NCBI GenBank assembly: GCA_021799275.1
Contig: JAJZAT010000010.1
Location: 1 to 64,000, forward strand
Origin: Bacillota bacterium
GTDB taxonomy: Bacteria > Bacillota > Sulfobacillia > JAJZYS01 > JAJYTV01
Length of the DNA: 64,000 nucleotides
Direction of reading: 5' to 3'
The translations under genes were made by a program, and so were the position numbers. The notes beneath the pieces were generated by a model. It worked only from the letters and a program-made list of their open reading frames with translations, was not told where the DNA came from and did no database searches. Below are positions 35,501 through 44,839 of the stretch, one piece after another (positions within the stretch are counted from its first letter, which is position 1; the number at the start of each line of letters is the position of its first letter).

Positions 35501-36502
35501 ATGGAACTTACCGGCAGGCGCAAGGCGGCCATTCTCATGGCCGGACTCGGGCCGGAGGTCGCCGCGCAGGTGTACAAGCATCTGGGCGAACAGGAGATCG
35601 AGCAGGTCACCGTGGAACTCGCGCGGGCGGAGGATACCCACGCCGAGGAGCGGATGGCCGTGCTCGAAGAGTTCCGCGACCTGCGGGAGGCCGGCGGCTA
35701 CATCGACGAGGGCGGGCTCTCCTACGCCCGCGCGATCCTCGAACGCGCCCTGGGTGCCGGGCGCGCCAAGGAGATCTTGGACCGCCTCACCGCTTCCCTC
35801 GCGCCGCGGCCTTTCGACACCTTGCGCAACGCGGACCCCATGCAGCTCCTCACCTTCCTCCAGGGTGAGCACCCGCAGACGATCGCCCTGGTCCTGGCCT
35901 ACATCCGCGCGGACGCCGCGGCGATGGTCCTGAAGAACCTGCCGCCGGACCTCCAGGCCGACGTGGCGCGGCGCATCGCCACGATGGAGCACACGAACCC
36001 CACCATCGTGGCCGAGGTGGAGGCGATGCTCGAGGGCAAGATGGTCACGCTGTTCGGCGGCGACCTCTCCCAGCCCGGCGGCGTCGACGTCATGGTGGCC
36101 GTGCTGAACCAGGTGGACCGCTCCACCGAGCGGACCATCCTCCAGAGCCTCGAGGAGAAGAACCCGGAACTCGCCGACGAGATCAGGCGCCGCATGTTCC
36201 TCTTCGAGGACTTCGCGCAGGTGGAGGACCGCTTCATCCAGCGCATCATCCGCGAGGTGGACCAGCAGGACCTGGTGCTCGCACTCAAGGGAGCGTCAGA
36301 CACCATCTCCCAGACCTTCTACCGCAACATGTCGCAGCGCATGGCCGAGGTCGTGCGCGAGGATCTGAAGTTCCTCGGCGCGGTGCGCCTGCGCGACGTC
36401 GAAGCCGCCCAGCAGCGGATCGTCGCGATCGCCCGCCGCCTCGAGGAAGAGGGCGAAATCATCATGTCACATGGCGGAGGAGCCGATGAAATCATCTCCT
36501 GA
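35501..36502 (+). CDS. fliG: Flagellar motor switch protein FliG
   Basis: A 333-residue rotor protein that binds FliF at its N-terminus and MotA at its C-terminal charged helix. Visible family text includes GRRKAAILMAGLG, the middle-domain EHPQTIALVLAYI and the C-terminal FEDFAQVEDRFIQRIIREVD with its charged residues. GGGGGGCGAGG precedes the ATG. Its usual upstream partner fliF is not adjacent here. Confidence 0.93.
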   Translation: MELTGRRKAAILMAGLGPEVAAQVYKHLGEQEIEQVTVELARAEDTHAEERMAVLEEFRDLREAGGYIDEGGLSYARAILERALGAGRAKEILDRLTASLAPRPFDTLRNADPMQLLTFLQGEHPQTIALVLAYIRADAAAMVLKNLPPDLQADVARRIATMEHTNPTIVAEVEAMLEGKMVTLFGGDLSQPGGVDVMVAVLNQVDRSTERTILQSLEEKNPELADEIRRRMFLFEDFAQVEDRFIQRIIREVDQQDLVLALKGASDTISQTFYRNMSQRMAEVVREDLKFLGAVRLRDVEAAQQRIVAIARRLEEEGEIIMSHGGGADEIIS

Positions 36503-37196
36503 GCGCGGGACGCGCGTGATCAAGGCCGAGAGGCTGGTGCAGCAGGGTCCGGCAGCCCCCCTGCCCGGCTCTGGTCCCGTGCGCCCGGCCGAGGCAGCTT
36601 CCGCCGCCGCAGCCGACCACATCATCCAGGTCGCCCGCCAGGTGGCCCGCGCGACGCTGAGCATCGCCCAGCGCGACGCCGAGCACCTGAGGCGCCAGGC
36701 GGAGCGCGAGGCGAGGCGCCAGGGCTTCGAGGCGGGCCGCAAGGCCGGTTACACCGAGGGGCTCAGCGCGGCGCAGCAGGATGCCCAGCGCATCCTCGCT
36801 CAGGCCGAGGCGTCCGCCGACGAAATCTTGAACCGCGCCCAGGCCGACATCGGCCAGCTCGCTTGCGAGGTGGCGGCGCACCTCATCGGCGTCCAGCTCA
36901 TGCTCAACCCGGAAGTGGTCGAGCGGGCCGTGCTCGAGGTACTCCAGGAGAGCCCGCAGAAAGGCCCCGTCACCATCGAGGTCTCGCCCATGGATCTCGA
37001 GCGGGCCGTGAAGGCCCTGCCGGCCTTCCGCGGCGCCGCGGGCGCCAGCGCGAACGTCAGCGTCGCGGAGGATCCGTCGCTGCCGCAGGGCGGCGTCAGG
37101 GTCACGGGACCGCAAGGCGTCGTCGAGCGCAACTGGCGCGAGGGACTCGTCGCGATCTCACAGGCCTTCGAGGAGGTGGCGCGCCGTGGCGTTTGA
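36486..37196 (+). CDS. fliH: Flagellar export regulator FliH
   Basis: A 236-residue stator-like subunit of the export ATPase complex. It has a long Ala/Glu/Arg-rich coiled coil with the GxxxG-type stretch GFEAGRKAGYTEG and a C-terminal domain (IEVSPMDLERAVKALP) that binds FliI. ATG 36486 has GGAGGAG close upstream; ATG 36471 has none. It overlaps fliI. Confidence 0.85.
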   Translation: MKSSPERGTRVIKAERLVQQGPAAPLPGSGPVRPAEAASAAAADHIIQVARQVARATLSIAQRDAEHLRRQAEREARRQGFEAGRKAGYTEGLSAAQQDAQRILAQAEASADEILNRAQADIGQLACEVAAHLIGVQLMLNPEVVERAVLEVLQESPQKGPVTIEVSPMDLERAVKALPAFRGAAGASANVSVAEDPSLPQGGVRVTGPQGVVERNWREGLVAISQAFEEVARRGV

Positions 37197-38493
37197 CCTC
37201 GATCGCTATCGCGACGCGATGCAGAGCGTGCCCGGCCGCCTGGAGTACGGCAGGGTGGTCGAGGCCGTAGGCCTCTCCATCCAATCCCTTGGACCGCAGG
37301 TATCCCTGGGGGAGCTCTGCTACGTCGAGCAACCGAGCGGCGAGCCTCTGCCCGCCGAGGTGGTCGGCTTCCGCGAGGGGCGCGTCATCCTGATGCCGCT
37401 CGGCCGCAGCCGCGACATCGCGCCGGGGGCTGCCGTGCGGCCGGCCCGCGAAGCCTTCACGGTTCCCGCGGGCGACGCCTTGATCGGTCGGGCGATCGAC
37501 GCGTTCGGAGCGCCAATTGACGGCCTTCCCGCCATCCTGCCCGCAGAGCGCATCCCCACCGACCGCCCCGCGCCGAGCCCGCTCGAGCGGCCGCTGATCC
37601 GCGACGTGCTGCCGACGGGGGTCAAGGCGATCGACGCCCTGACGACGCTTGGCGCCGGCCAGAGGATCGGCATCTTCTCGGGACCCGGCGTCGGCAAGAG
37701 CGTGCTCCTCGGCATGATGGCCCGTGGCTCCGCCGCCGATGTCGCCGTGATCGCCCTCGTGGGCGAGCGCAGCCGCGAGGTGCAGGAGTTCGTCATGCGG
37801 GACCTCGGACCCGAAGGCATGGCGCGCAGCGTCGTCATCGTGGCGACGTCGGACGAGCCCGCGCTCGTGCGGGTGCAAGCCGCCTTCACCGCCACCGCCA
37901 TCGCGGAATACTTCCGCGACAAGGGCAAGAGAGTTTTGCTCCTCTTCGACTCGATCACGCGCGTCGCGACAGCCCAGCGCGAGGTGGGGCTGGCGGCGGG
38001 GGAGCCTCCGGCCACCCGCGGCTACCCGCCCTCGGCGTTCGCCATCCTGCCGCGTCTTCTCGAGCGCGCCGGCACGGCGAAGGTCGGGTCGATCACGGGC
38101 TTCTACACCGTGCTGGTCGAGGGCGACGACATGCAGGAGCCGGTGGCGGACGCCGCGCGTAGCGTGCTCGACGGCCACATCGTGCTGACGCGCGAGCTCG
38201 CCGACGCCGGCATCTTTCCCGCGATGGACGTGGGCCGCTCGATCTCGCGCGTCATGCGCCAGATCGTCAAGCCGGAGCACCAGGAGCTCTCGCAGACACT
38301 GCGCGGGCACTGGGCGCTCTACGAGGATGCGAAGGACCTCATCCGCATCGGCGCCTACCAGGCCGGGGCCAGTCCCGACGTGGACCGGGCGGTTGCGCTC
38401 AGGCCCCGCATCATCGAGTTCCTGCGCCAGGACGAGCACGAGATCGTGCCGTTCGACACGGCGGTCGAGGGACTGCGGGAGATCTGCCGATGA
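37186..38493 (+). CDS. fliI: Flagellum-specific ATPase FliI
   Basis: A 435-residue F1-type ATPase energising flagellar protein export. The Walker A motif GPGVGKSV is at 166-173, Walker B is LLLFDSIT, and the family ATP-synthase signature PPSAFAILPRLLERAG is present. GTG 37186 overlaps the fliH end and follows GGAGGTG. It overlaps fliJ by ATGA. Confidence 0.94.
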   Translation: MAFDLDRYRDAMQSVPGRLEYGRVVEAVGLSIQSLGPQVSLGELCYVEQPSGEPLPAEVVGFREGRVILMPLGRSRDIAPGAAVRPAREAFTVPAGDALIGRAIDAFGAPIDGLPAILPAERIPTDRPAPSPLERPLIRDVLPTGVKAIDALTTLGAGQRIGIFSGPGVGKSVLLGMMARGSAADVAVIALVGERSREVQEFVMRDLGPEGMARSVVIVATSDEPALVRVQAAFTATAIAEYFRDKGKRVLLLFDSITRVATAQREVGLAAGEPPATRGYPPSAFAILPRLLERAGTAKVGSITGFYTVLVEGDDMQEPVADAARSVLDGHIVLTRELADAGIFPAMDVGRSISRVMRQIVKPEHQELSQTLRGHWALYEDAKDLIRIGAYQAGASPDVDRAVALRPRIIEFLRQDEHEIVPFDTAVEGLREICR

Positions 38494-38930
38494 GCGCCCA
38501 GGAGCGCCTGGAGCGCCTGCTTCGCCTGCGCCGGCACGAGCGCGACATGGCGGCCGTCGCCATGCGCCGCGCCGAGGAGCAGGCGGCGGCGGCAGAAGCC
38601 GCAGCGCGGGCGGCCCGCGAGCGGCGCGACGAGGCGGAGCGCCGGCAGGCTGCCGCTTCCAGGAGGCCGCAGAGCACCCACGACTTTCTTCAGGGTCGCT
38701 TCGAGGTTCTCGAGCGCATCGACGACGAGCGCATGCAGGACCTGCAGGAGCGGCGTCTCCACCGGGCGCTCAACCTTCGCCGCGGCGACCTGCGCCAGGC
38801 GATGGTGCGCGAGGAGCAGATGAAGCACCTCGACGAGAGCGAGCGCCGGCGTCAGCAGGCGGAGGAGCTGCACCTGGAGCAGAAGGCTTTGGACGACCTC
38901 AGGCGCGAAGGGGGTGGACGGCCATGGTGA
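38490..38930 (+). CDS. fliJ: Flagellar export chaperone-like protein FliJ
   Basis: A 146-residue, almost entirely helical coiled-coil protein rich in Arg, Glu and Ala (LRLRRHERDMAAVAMRRAEE). Position between fliI and fliK with overlap on both sides identifies it as FliJ, the central stalk of the FliI hexamer. Sequence alone would not be specific. Confidence 0.82.
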   Translation: MSAQERLERLLRLRRHERDMAAVAMRRAEEQAAAAEAAARAARERRDEAERRQAAASRRPQSTHDFLQGRFEVLERIDDERMQDLQERRLHRALNLRRGDLRQAMVREEQMKHLDESERRRQQAEELHLEQKALDDLRREGGGRPW

Positions 38931-40183
38931 CGGCGACGATCGCGTCCCTGCCGGCGGCGGCGGGCGCCAAGGGAGCATCGCCGGCGAAGGCGCAACCGGG
39001 CTTCCAGGACGCCTTGCGCCAGGCCATGTCGACGCGGGAAGCGCCGAAGTCCGAGAAGAGCCACCTGACCAAGGAGGCGGCGGGTCTCTGGCTCGCCGTC
39101 GCGGCCCAGCCGTACGAACGGGTGGCAGCCTCCACTCAGACCCACGGCGGGCTTACCGCTCTGGCCAGTGGCCACATGGAGGCTGGGCTGACGAAGACGT
39201 CGCTGGCTGCCGCAGGTGGCACGGCCCCTGCAACTGGACGTCTCGAGGCCAAGGATGTGCATCCGGAAGCCCTTGTCTCGGAACAGGCGCACCTGAAGGT
39301 GAATGGCGGCGCGGTTCTTTCCTCCGTGCAAGCGAAGCCAGCGGCCGTAGGCCCGGCGGCCGCGTCGACCCAGGCCGTAGCCAAGACGTCACCGGATGTC
39401 AGCCGGAGCCTCGAGCCTGCGATGGCCAAGGCGTTGGCCGCCAAGGTCCCCACGGCCGCCTCCACCGGCGAGGGAGCCGCTGCGACGACGGTTGCCAGCC
39501 TTGCGCGGAGCCTGCCGACCGTGGCAACGCAGCCTGGCCGGATCGCCTTCCGCACCGCCTTCGCGTCGACGCCTGCCGAAGGCAGGGGTGCCAAGGAGGC
39601 CAACCCGTCGTCCGCGATCGCGAGCGCACCTGGCGTGCCCGAAGCTGCAACCAGCCTGCGGCAACCGGCGGGTGCCGCGGCCGCCGTGGCGGCACACGTC
39701 GGCGGGACCTCATCCCTTGGATCCCATGGGCGAGGCCAAGCGGGAAATTTGGCGAGAGACGGCGAACGTGGTCGACAGGTGGCGGTGCCGGGAACCCAGC
39801 CGGTCGCGGCCACGGCTGCCGCACCGCGGCCCTTTGGGACAGGCCCGGTGGACAGCGCGTCCGTCGCGGCGCAGGTGGCGGCGGTGGCGCAGCGCACCGC
39901 CGCCAGCATGGAGTCCGGGCCGGCCTCGGTGCGGCTGCAGCTTGATCCGCCGGAGCTCGGGCACGTGCAGGTCACGCTGCGTGCCGCGCAGGACGGCATC
40001 GTCGCCGTGCTGCGGGCGGCGAATCCGGCCGCGATCGCGCTGCTGCAGGGTGGACAGGAAGATCTTCGCCAGCGCCTCGGGGCGCTCGGCTTCAAGACCA
40101 CAAGTGTCGAGGTGATTGCGGCGGACCGGCCGAGGATCGTCGTCGCAAGCAGCCGCAGTTCCGCCGGAAGGAGGCGCGACTAG
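38924..40183 (+). CDS. fliK: Flagellar hook-length control protein FliK
   Basis: A 419-residue protein with a long, low-complexity Ala/Ser/Thr/Pro-rich ruler region and a conserved C-terminal domain at about residues 325-400 (VRLQLDPPELGHVQVTLRA, then LRQRLGALGFKTTSVEV) that contacts FlhB. ATG 38924 overlaps the fliJ end. A less GC-extreme stretch at 39100-39700 reflects the poorly conserved ruler region. Confidence 0.87.
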   Translation: MVTATIASLPAAAGAKGASPAKAQPGFQDALRQAMSTREAPKSEKSHLTKEAAGLWLAVAAQPYERVAASTQTHGGLTALASGHMEAGLTKTSLAAAGGTAPATGRLEAKDVHPEALVSEQAHLKVNGGAVLSSVQAKPAAVGPAAASTQAVAKTSPDVSRSLEPAMAKALAAKVPTAASTGEGAAATTVASLARSLPTVATQPGRIAFRTAFASTPAEGRGAKEANPSSAIASAPGVPEAATSLRQPAGAAAAVAAHVGGTSSLGSHGRGQAGNLARDGERGRQVAVPGTQPVAATAAAPRPFGTGPVDSASVAAQVAAVAQRTAASMESGPASVRLQLDPPELGHVQVTLRAAQDGIVAVLRAANPAAIALLQGGQEDLRQRLGALGFKTTSVEVIAADRPRIVVASSRSSAGRRRD

Positions 40184-40588
40184 ATGTCCGTAGGCTCCAT
40201 CGGGGGGTCGTCGGGTGGCACCGGCCAAGGCAACGGGACCTCGGTCGGGGGGCTCAACCAGAACGACTTCCTGCAGTTGCTCGTGGCGCAGATGCAGAAC
40301 CAGGATCCGACGAACCCGGTGTCGAGCGACCAGTTCCTGCAGGAGATGGCCTCGTTCACCGAGGTTGTGGACCTCTCGCAGCTCCAGACCCTGACGCAGT
40401 CGCTCCTGAACAACGAGGTGGCGACGCAGGGACTCGGGCTGCTCGGCAAGCAGGTCACGGCCCAGACGGGTTCGGGTGGGCAGGTCACCGGCACGGTGAC
40501 GGAGCTCACTATGGTCCAGGGCCAGCCGATGCTTACGGTCAACGGCACGCAGGTACCGGTCAGCCAGGTGGTTTCGGTCCAGTCGTAG
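40184..40588 (+). CDS. flgD: Flagellar hook capping/scaffold protein FlgD
   Basis: A 134-residue FlgD with the conserved NQNDFLQLLVAQMQNQDPTNPV and FLQEMASFTEVVDLSQL segments. It lacks the C-terminal FlgD Ig/Tudor domains, as in other short Bacillota versions. GGAAGGAGG lies 11 bases before the ATG. The hook gene, which often follows flgD, is instead at 33865. Confidence 0.9.
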   Translation: MSVGSIGGSSGGTGQGNGTSVGGLNQNDFLQLLVAQMQNQDPTNPVSSDQFLQEMASFTEVVDLSQLQTLTQSLLNNEVATQGLGLLGKQVTAQTGSGGQVTGTVTELTMVQGQPMLTVNGTQVPVSQVVSVQS

Positions 40589-40622
40589 GGCAGGACCGCG
40601 GCGCGAGAGGAGGGGGGACGGG

Positions 40623-41573
40623 ATGGCGAAGGCGCGCGCGAGCGAGGTGTCGGGTCTCAAGGCACCGCCGCACGTCTACGACTTCCGCCGTTCCCGCCGA
40701 CTCTCCGCGGATCAGATGCGATCCCTCGAGCGCATGCACGAGCATCTCGCGGGACTCCTCGGCACCTACCTCACGGCCTACCTGCGCACGCGCGTCACCT
40801 GCGAACTCAGGGACGTCGTACAGACCGTGTTCGAGGATGTGGTCCGCTCGCAGCCGGCGCGCAGCATCGTCGCGACGCTCGCGGCGGAGCCCCTGACGGG
40901 CGCGCAGCTCATGCGCCTCAGCCCGTCGCTCGGGCATGCCCTGATCGACCGCCTGCTTGGCGGATCCGGCGACGTGTCGGTGGACGACAGGACGTTCACC
41001 GACATCGACATCCACGTGCTGGAGCGCGGCCTGCCGGTCTTCCTCGAGGCTCTCGGCGAGAGCTGGGCAGGGGTGGAGCGCCTGCATCCCGTGATCCGCC
41101 TCCTGGAGGCCTCGCCGCAGTTCCTGCGCCTCGTCGGCCCGCAGGAAGCCATCGTGCAGATCGACATCGAGATCTCGTTCGCCCATCACTCGGGTGATCT
41201 CACGATCGTGATCCCCTACGAGTCCCTCAAGCCGATCCTGCCGAAGCTCACCTCCGTCGCGCTCTTGACGGAGCAGACGGAGGACCACCCGGCGGACATC
41301 GAGGGAGCGCGGCTGCTGCGCCAGGCGGCCCTCGGCATCGAGGTGGACGTCTCGGCCGTCATCGGCTCCACGACGCTGACCGTGGCGGACTTCATCGACC
41401 TCTCGGCCGGCGATGTGGTGATGCTGGACCAGCAGGCCGCGGTGCCGCTGGAGGTGCTCGTGGAGGGGCGCCCAAAGTTTTTGGCGAGGCCGTTCGTCAG
41501 GAGCCGAAGGATCTGCCTGATGATCGACGGTCGTATCGAGGAGAACGAGGGGAGCCAGGACCATGCTGAATGA
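40623..41573 (+). CDS. fliM: Flagellar motor switch protein FliM lacking the CheY-docking peptide
   Basis: A 316-residue FliM. It begins MAKARASEVSGLK and enters the family core almost at once (VYDFRRSRRLSADQMRSLERMHE). The core continues through the CheC-like middle domain and a C-terminal SpoA domain. The usual N-terminal LSQxEIDALL peptide, which binds phosphorylated CheY, is absent, and no upstream start in this frame exists. GGAGGGGGG precedes the ATG. The missing peptide is found on the small FliN-like protein at 61192. Confidence 0.9.
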   Translation: MAKARASEVSGLKAPPHVYDFRRSRRLSADQMRSLERMHEHLAGLLGTYLTAYLRTRVTCELRDVVQTVFEDVVRSQPARSIVATLAAEPLTGAQLMRLSPSLGHALIDRLLGGSGDVSVDDRTFTDIDIHVLERGLPVFLEALGESWAGVERLHPVIRLLEASPQFLRLVGPQEAIVQIDIEISFAHHSGDLTIVIPYESLKPILPKLTSVALLTEQTEDHPADIEGARLLRQAALGIEVDVSAVIGSTTLTVADFIDLSAGDVVMLDQQAAVPLEVLVEGRPKFLARPFVRSRRICLMIDGRIEENEGSQDHAE

Positions 41574-42546
41574 CCAGGACCTCTCCACCTACGGCATCGT
41601 GCAGAATCTGGCCTGGGGCGGGGCGGTGCCTGTGCTCGCGGACCGTTTGGGCTGGGATGCCCAGGCGGTGGTGAACCGTGTCAAGGAGGGAGAGGGGCCC
41701 AAGGCCCCCACCCGTGTCTACCGTTTGAGCGGGCAGCTCACGCAGGAGGGCGTGCTCGAGTTCGACGACGGCATCTACGCGGCCTTGCAGGAGGAAGGCG
41801 CCGACCAGGTGGCCGAAGCCTGCCTCAAGATGCTCGGCGAGGTGCTGCGGCGCGAGGTGGAGGTGCGCCTGGGACCGGTTCCCGAGGGGAGTTCCTCGCT
41901 GGACGGCAGTTGGGTGCAGACCTCCGTACGGGTGCTCGTCGGCGAGCAGAGCTACGAGGTGGCGCAGTACGTGCGCCCGACCGAGGTGGGCGAGGTGGTG
42001 GCGGCGTTCTCCGCCGCCGACCCTGCGCCTGAGCCGGAGATCCCGGCGGACCTCGAGGCGGCCGGCGAGGCGCTCCTGACCCCCGACATGCTGCTCATGG
42101 CCGGCATCTCGGATGCGGATCCGTCCTCTGGCGAGGCGGGCGCCGAGGCCTGGGGCGACGAGGAGACGGCCGCGGCCGCCGCGCCGCCGGCGATGCCGGA
42201 GGCGCCGCCTGTCGCCTTCGAGGTCCAGCAGTGGCCCGAGCTGCCGCAGGACCGACCGCAGCTCGCGCAGCCCGCCACGCTGGGCCTCCTCTACGACGTG
42301 CCGCTCACGGTGCGCGCGGAGCTCGGACGCACGCAGCGGCGAGTGGAGGACATCATCACCCTGGGACCCGGGTCGGTGATCGACCTCGACCGCATGGTCG
42401 GCGACATGGTCGACATCTACGCCAACGGCCAGTGGGTCGCGAAGGGCGAGGTCGTGGTGGTCGAGGAGAACTTCGGCGTGCGCATCACCGAGATCGGCAC
42501 GGCGAGCGAGCGCGTCTCGAAGCTTCGCCTGCGGGAGGGAAGCTGA
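41563..42546 (+). CDS. fliN: Flagellar motor switch protein FliN/FliY
   Basis: A 327-residue protein. The last ~80 residues are a SpoA/FliN domain (DVPLTVRAELGRTQRRVEDI, then GSVIDLDRMVGDMVDIYANG). The N-terminal ~150 residues are unassigned and lack a clear CheC phosphatase motif; an Ala/Glu/Pro-rich linker joins the two. It overlaps fliM by about 11 bases. It is the main candidate for the C-ring base; a second, shorter SpoA protein is at 61192. Confidence 0.82.
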   Translation: MLNDQDLSTYGIVQNLAWGGAVPVLADRLGWDAQAVVNRVKEGEGPKAPTRVYRLSGQLTQEGVLEFDDGIYAALQEEGADQVAEACLKMLGEVLRREVEVRLGPVPEGSSSLDGSWVQTSVRVLVGEQSYEVAQYVRPTEVGEVVAAFSAADPAPEPEIPADLEAAGEALLTPDMLLMAGISDADPSSGEAGAEAWGDEETAAAAAPPAMPEAPPVAFEVQQWPELPQDRPQLAQPATLGLLYDVPLTVRAELGRTQRRVEDIITLGPGSVIDLDRMVGDMVDIYANGQWVAKGEVVVVEENFGVRITEIGTASERVSKLRLREGS

Positions 42547-42547
42547 C

Positions 42548-42997
42548 GTGCCGATCCTCCTGCAGCAGCAGGTACCAGGGGTTCCGCTCGGCGCCTGGAT
42601 CGTCACGATCCTGTTCCTCGCGGCGCTCGCGGGCATCGCCTACTGGCTCGTGCAGATGGTCCGCCAGGGGCAGGGCCGGGTCGGGCAGGGCGCGGGCATG
42701 CGCGTCATCGGCCGCCTGCCGCTCTCGATGAACCAGTCCGTGGTGCTGGTGGCCGTGGGCGACGAGGTGCTGCTGCTCGGCGTCGGGCAGCGGGTGGAGC
42801 TCCTCTGGCGCATCGAGGATCCGGAGCTCAAGGCGAGCGTCCTGCGCGAGACGGCGCCGCAGCCCGGCGGGGTGCCGCTCGCGGCGACCTTGAGCCGGCT
42901 GCAGGACAGCGATTTCCGCGGCCTTCTCGAAGAGAGCCTCCGCCGCGTTCGCGAAGGGCGCAGCCTGCGCCGGGAGCGCGGCGACGACGATGGGTAG
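42548..42997 (+). CDS. fliO: Flagellar biosynthetic protein FliO
   Basis: A 149-residue protein with one N-terminal membrane helix (WIVTILFLAALAGIAYWLV) and a short cytoplasmic beta domain (MRVIGRLPLSMNQSVVLVAV). FliO assists assembly of the FliP ring. The GTG start follows GGGAGGGAAGCTGAC. It overlaps fliP. Confidence 0.82.
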   Translation: MPILLQQQVPGVPLGAWIVTILFLAALAGIAYWLVQMVRQGQGRVGQGAGMRVIGRLPLSMNQSVVLVAVGDEVLLLGVGQRVELLWRIEDPELKASVLRETAPQPGGVPLAATLSRLQDSDFRGLLEESLRRVREGRSLRRERGDDDG

Positions 42998-43742
42998 AGC
43001 CTCCTGGCTCCTCCTTGCGGTCTTCGCCGGCCTCCTGCTCGTGCTGCCGGGACAGGCCCTCGCGGCGACGCCGATTCCGGCGCCAAGCGGCCCGGCCGTC
43101 ACCCACGCCCTGCAGGCGAACCCGCAGATCAGCCTTCTGGCGATGCTCTCCCTGCTCGCGGTACTGCCCGGCGTTGTGCTCCTGATGACGTCCTTCACGC
43201 GCATCGTGGTGGTGCTCTCGCTCCTGCGCACGGCGCTCGGCCTCAACCAGGTGCCGCCGAACCAGGTGATCATCGGACTCGCGCTCTTCCTCACCCTCTT
43301 CACGATGGCCCCTACGCTCACCAAGGTGGAGTCCGCGGCCATCACGCCCTACCTCTCGGGCAAGATCACGGCGACGCAGGCGGCCACCAGGGCCGAGACC
43401 CCAATGAAGCAGTTCCTCGCGGCCGGCACGCGCCAGCAGGACCTCGCCATCTTTCTCGCGGCCCAGAACGGCGGCAAGAGCCAGGTCACGTCGCTCAATA
43501 AGGTCCCCCTGACCGCCCTCGTCCCGGCCTACACCATCAGCCAGCTGACGATCGCCTTCGAGATGGGCGTCCTCCTCTTCGTCCCCTTCGTCATCATCGA
43601 CTTCATCGTGGCCTCGGTGCTGATGGCGCTCGGCATGATGATGGTGCCCCCGACCCTCATCTCCCTGCCCTTGAAGCTGCTGCTCTTCGTCCTGATGAAC
43701 GGCTGGGGTCTCGTCGTCCAGAACCTTCTCACGATGCGCTAG
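42990..43742 (+). CDS. fliP: Flagellar export gate protein FliP
   Basis: A 250-residue membrane protein with a cleavable leader (ending near QALA) and four helices. Family signatures MTSFTRIVVVLSLLRTALG and FVPFVIIDFIVASVLMALGM are intact. FliP pentamers form the core of the export gate. Confidence 0.94.
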   Translation: MGRASWLLLAVFAGLLLVLPGQALAATPIPAPSGPAVTHALQANPQISLLAMLSLLAVLPGVVLLMTSFTRIVVVLSLLRTALGLNQVPPNQVIIGLALFLTLFTMAPTLTKVESAAITPYLSGKITATQAATRAETPMKQFLAAGTRQQDLAIFLAAQNGGKSQVTSLNKVPLTALVPAYTISQLTIAFEMGVLLFVPFVIIDFIVASVLMALGMMMVPPTLISLPLKLLLFVLMNGWGLVVQNLLTMR

Positions 43743-43758
43743 GAAAGGTTGTGGGGCT

Positions 43759-44031
43759 GTGAGCATCGACAGCGTCTTCGGCGTCGCGCAGAACGGGCTT
43801 CTGACGGCGCTGCTCGTGTCGGCCCCCATCCTTGGCCTCGTGCTGCTGCTGGGCCTCGTCATCAGCCTCCTGCAGGCCGTCACGGGCCTGCAGGAGCCGA
43901 CCCTCTCGTTCGTGCCGAAGATCGCCGGGGTGGCGCTCGTGCTGATCGTGCTCGGCCCCTGGATGCTGATCCAGCTCGTCGACTTCGCGGCGAACCTCTA
44001 CGCCCACTTGGGGGGGCTCGTCGGTCCATGA
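43759..44031 (+). CDS. fliQ: Flagellar export gate protein FliQ
   Basis: A 90-residue protein with two membrane helices (PILGLVLLLGLVISLLQAVT and ALVLIVLGPWMLIQLV) and the family loop QEPTLSFVPKI. The GTG start has GGAAAGG upstream. Its stop overlaps the fliR start (ATGA). Confidence 0.92.
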   Translation: MSIDSVFGVAQNGLLTALLVSAPILGLVLLLGLVISLLQAVTGLQEPTLSFVPKIAGVALVLIVLGPWMLIQLVDFAANLYAHLGGLVGP

Positions 44032-44807
44032 GCCTCCTGAGCGGGATCAGCTACACCGTCTGGGGACCGGCCGCGCTCATCTTCGTCCGCGTGGTGGCGC
44101 TGTTCGCCACCGCCCCGGTGACGGGCTCGCAGGTGCTGCCGCCGACGATCCGCATGCTGCTTGCGATGCTCGTCGCGTACTTCGCGCTCGGCCTTGGCGT
44201 GCCGGCGACACCGCCCCCGGAGGCGCTCTTCCCGCTCGCCCTCCTGGCACAGGTCCTGGTCGGGGTGGGGCTCGGCCTCCTCGCCACCTTGATGTTCACC
44301 CTCTTCCACACCGCGGGGGCCGTGCTCGACGCGGAACTCGGCTTCACCGTGGCGCAAGTCTTCAACCCGTTTTCGGCGGCCGGCACCGAGACCCTGATCG
44401 CGAACTGGTTCGACGCCTTCGGCACCTACCTGTTCCTGGCCGTCGGCGGCGTGCAGCTGATGCTGCTCGCGGCGGTGCAGAGCCTGCGCGTCGTGCCGAT
44501 CGACATAACGCAGCTCGCGGTGCGGCAGGGGGCGCTCGCGGCGGGCATCCAGGCCTTCACCGCCAGCTTCCTGATCGCGACGGAACTCGCCGCCCCGATC
44601 GTCCTCGCCCTTCTCCTGATCGACCTCGTTGGGGCGGTGCTCGGCCGGCTGATGCCGCAGCTCAACGTGCTCTCCTTCAACATCCCGGTGAAGATGTGGC
44701 TCGGCATCGGCCTTGTCGCTGTGGCCCTGCCGCTGATGGTCGACGCGGCGCATCTGGGGCTTTTGCAGATGGGCCAGGACCTGACCCAGTACCTCGGAGG
44801 CATCTGA
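44028..44807 (+). CDS. fliR: Flagellar export gate protein FliR
   Basis: A 259-residue membrane protein with about six helices and the family features FVRVVALFATAPVTGS and NPFSAAGTETLIANWFD. It completes the FliPQR gate next to FlhB. The ATG overlaps the fliQ stop. Confidence 0.92.
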   Translation: MSLLSGISYTVWGPAALIFVRVVALFATAPVTGSQVLPPTIRMLLAMLVAYFALGLGVPATPPPEALFPLALLAQVLVGVGLGLLATLMFTLFHTAGAVLDAELGFTVAQVFNPFSAAGTETLIANWFDAFGTYLFLAVGGVQLMLLAAVQSLRVVPIDITQLAVRQGALAAGIQAFTASFLIATELAAPIVLALLLIDLVGAVLGRLMPQLNVLSFNIPVKMWLGIGLVAVALPLMVDAAHLGLLQMGQDLTQYLGGI

Positions 44808-44839
44808 AGGCACAAAGTCCCAAGGGGAGGTGAGGCAGC

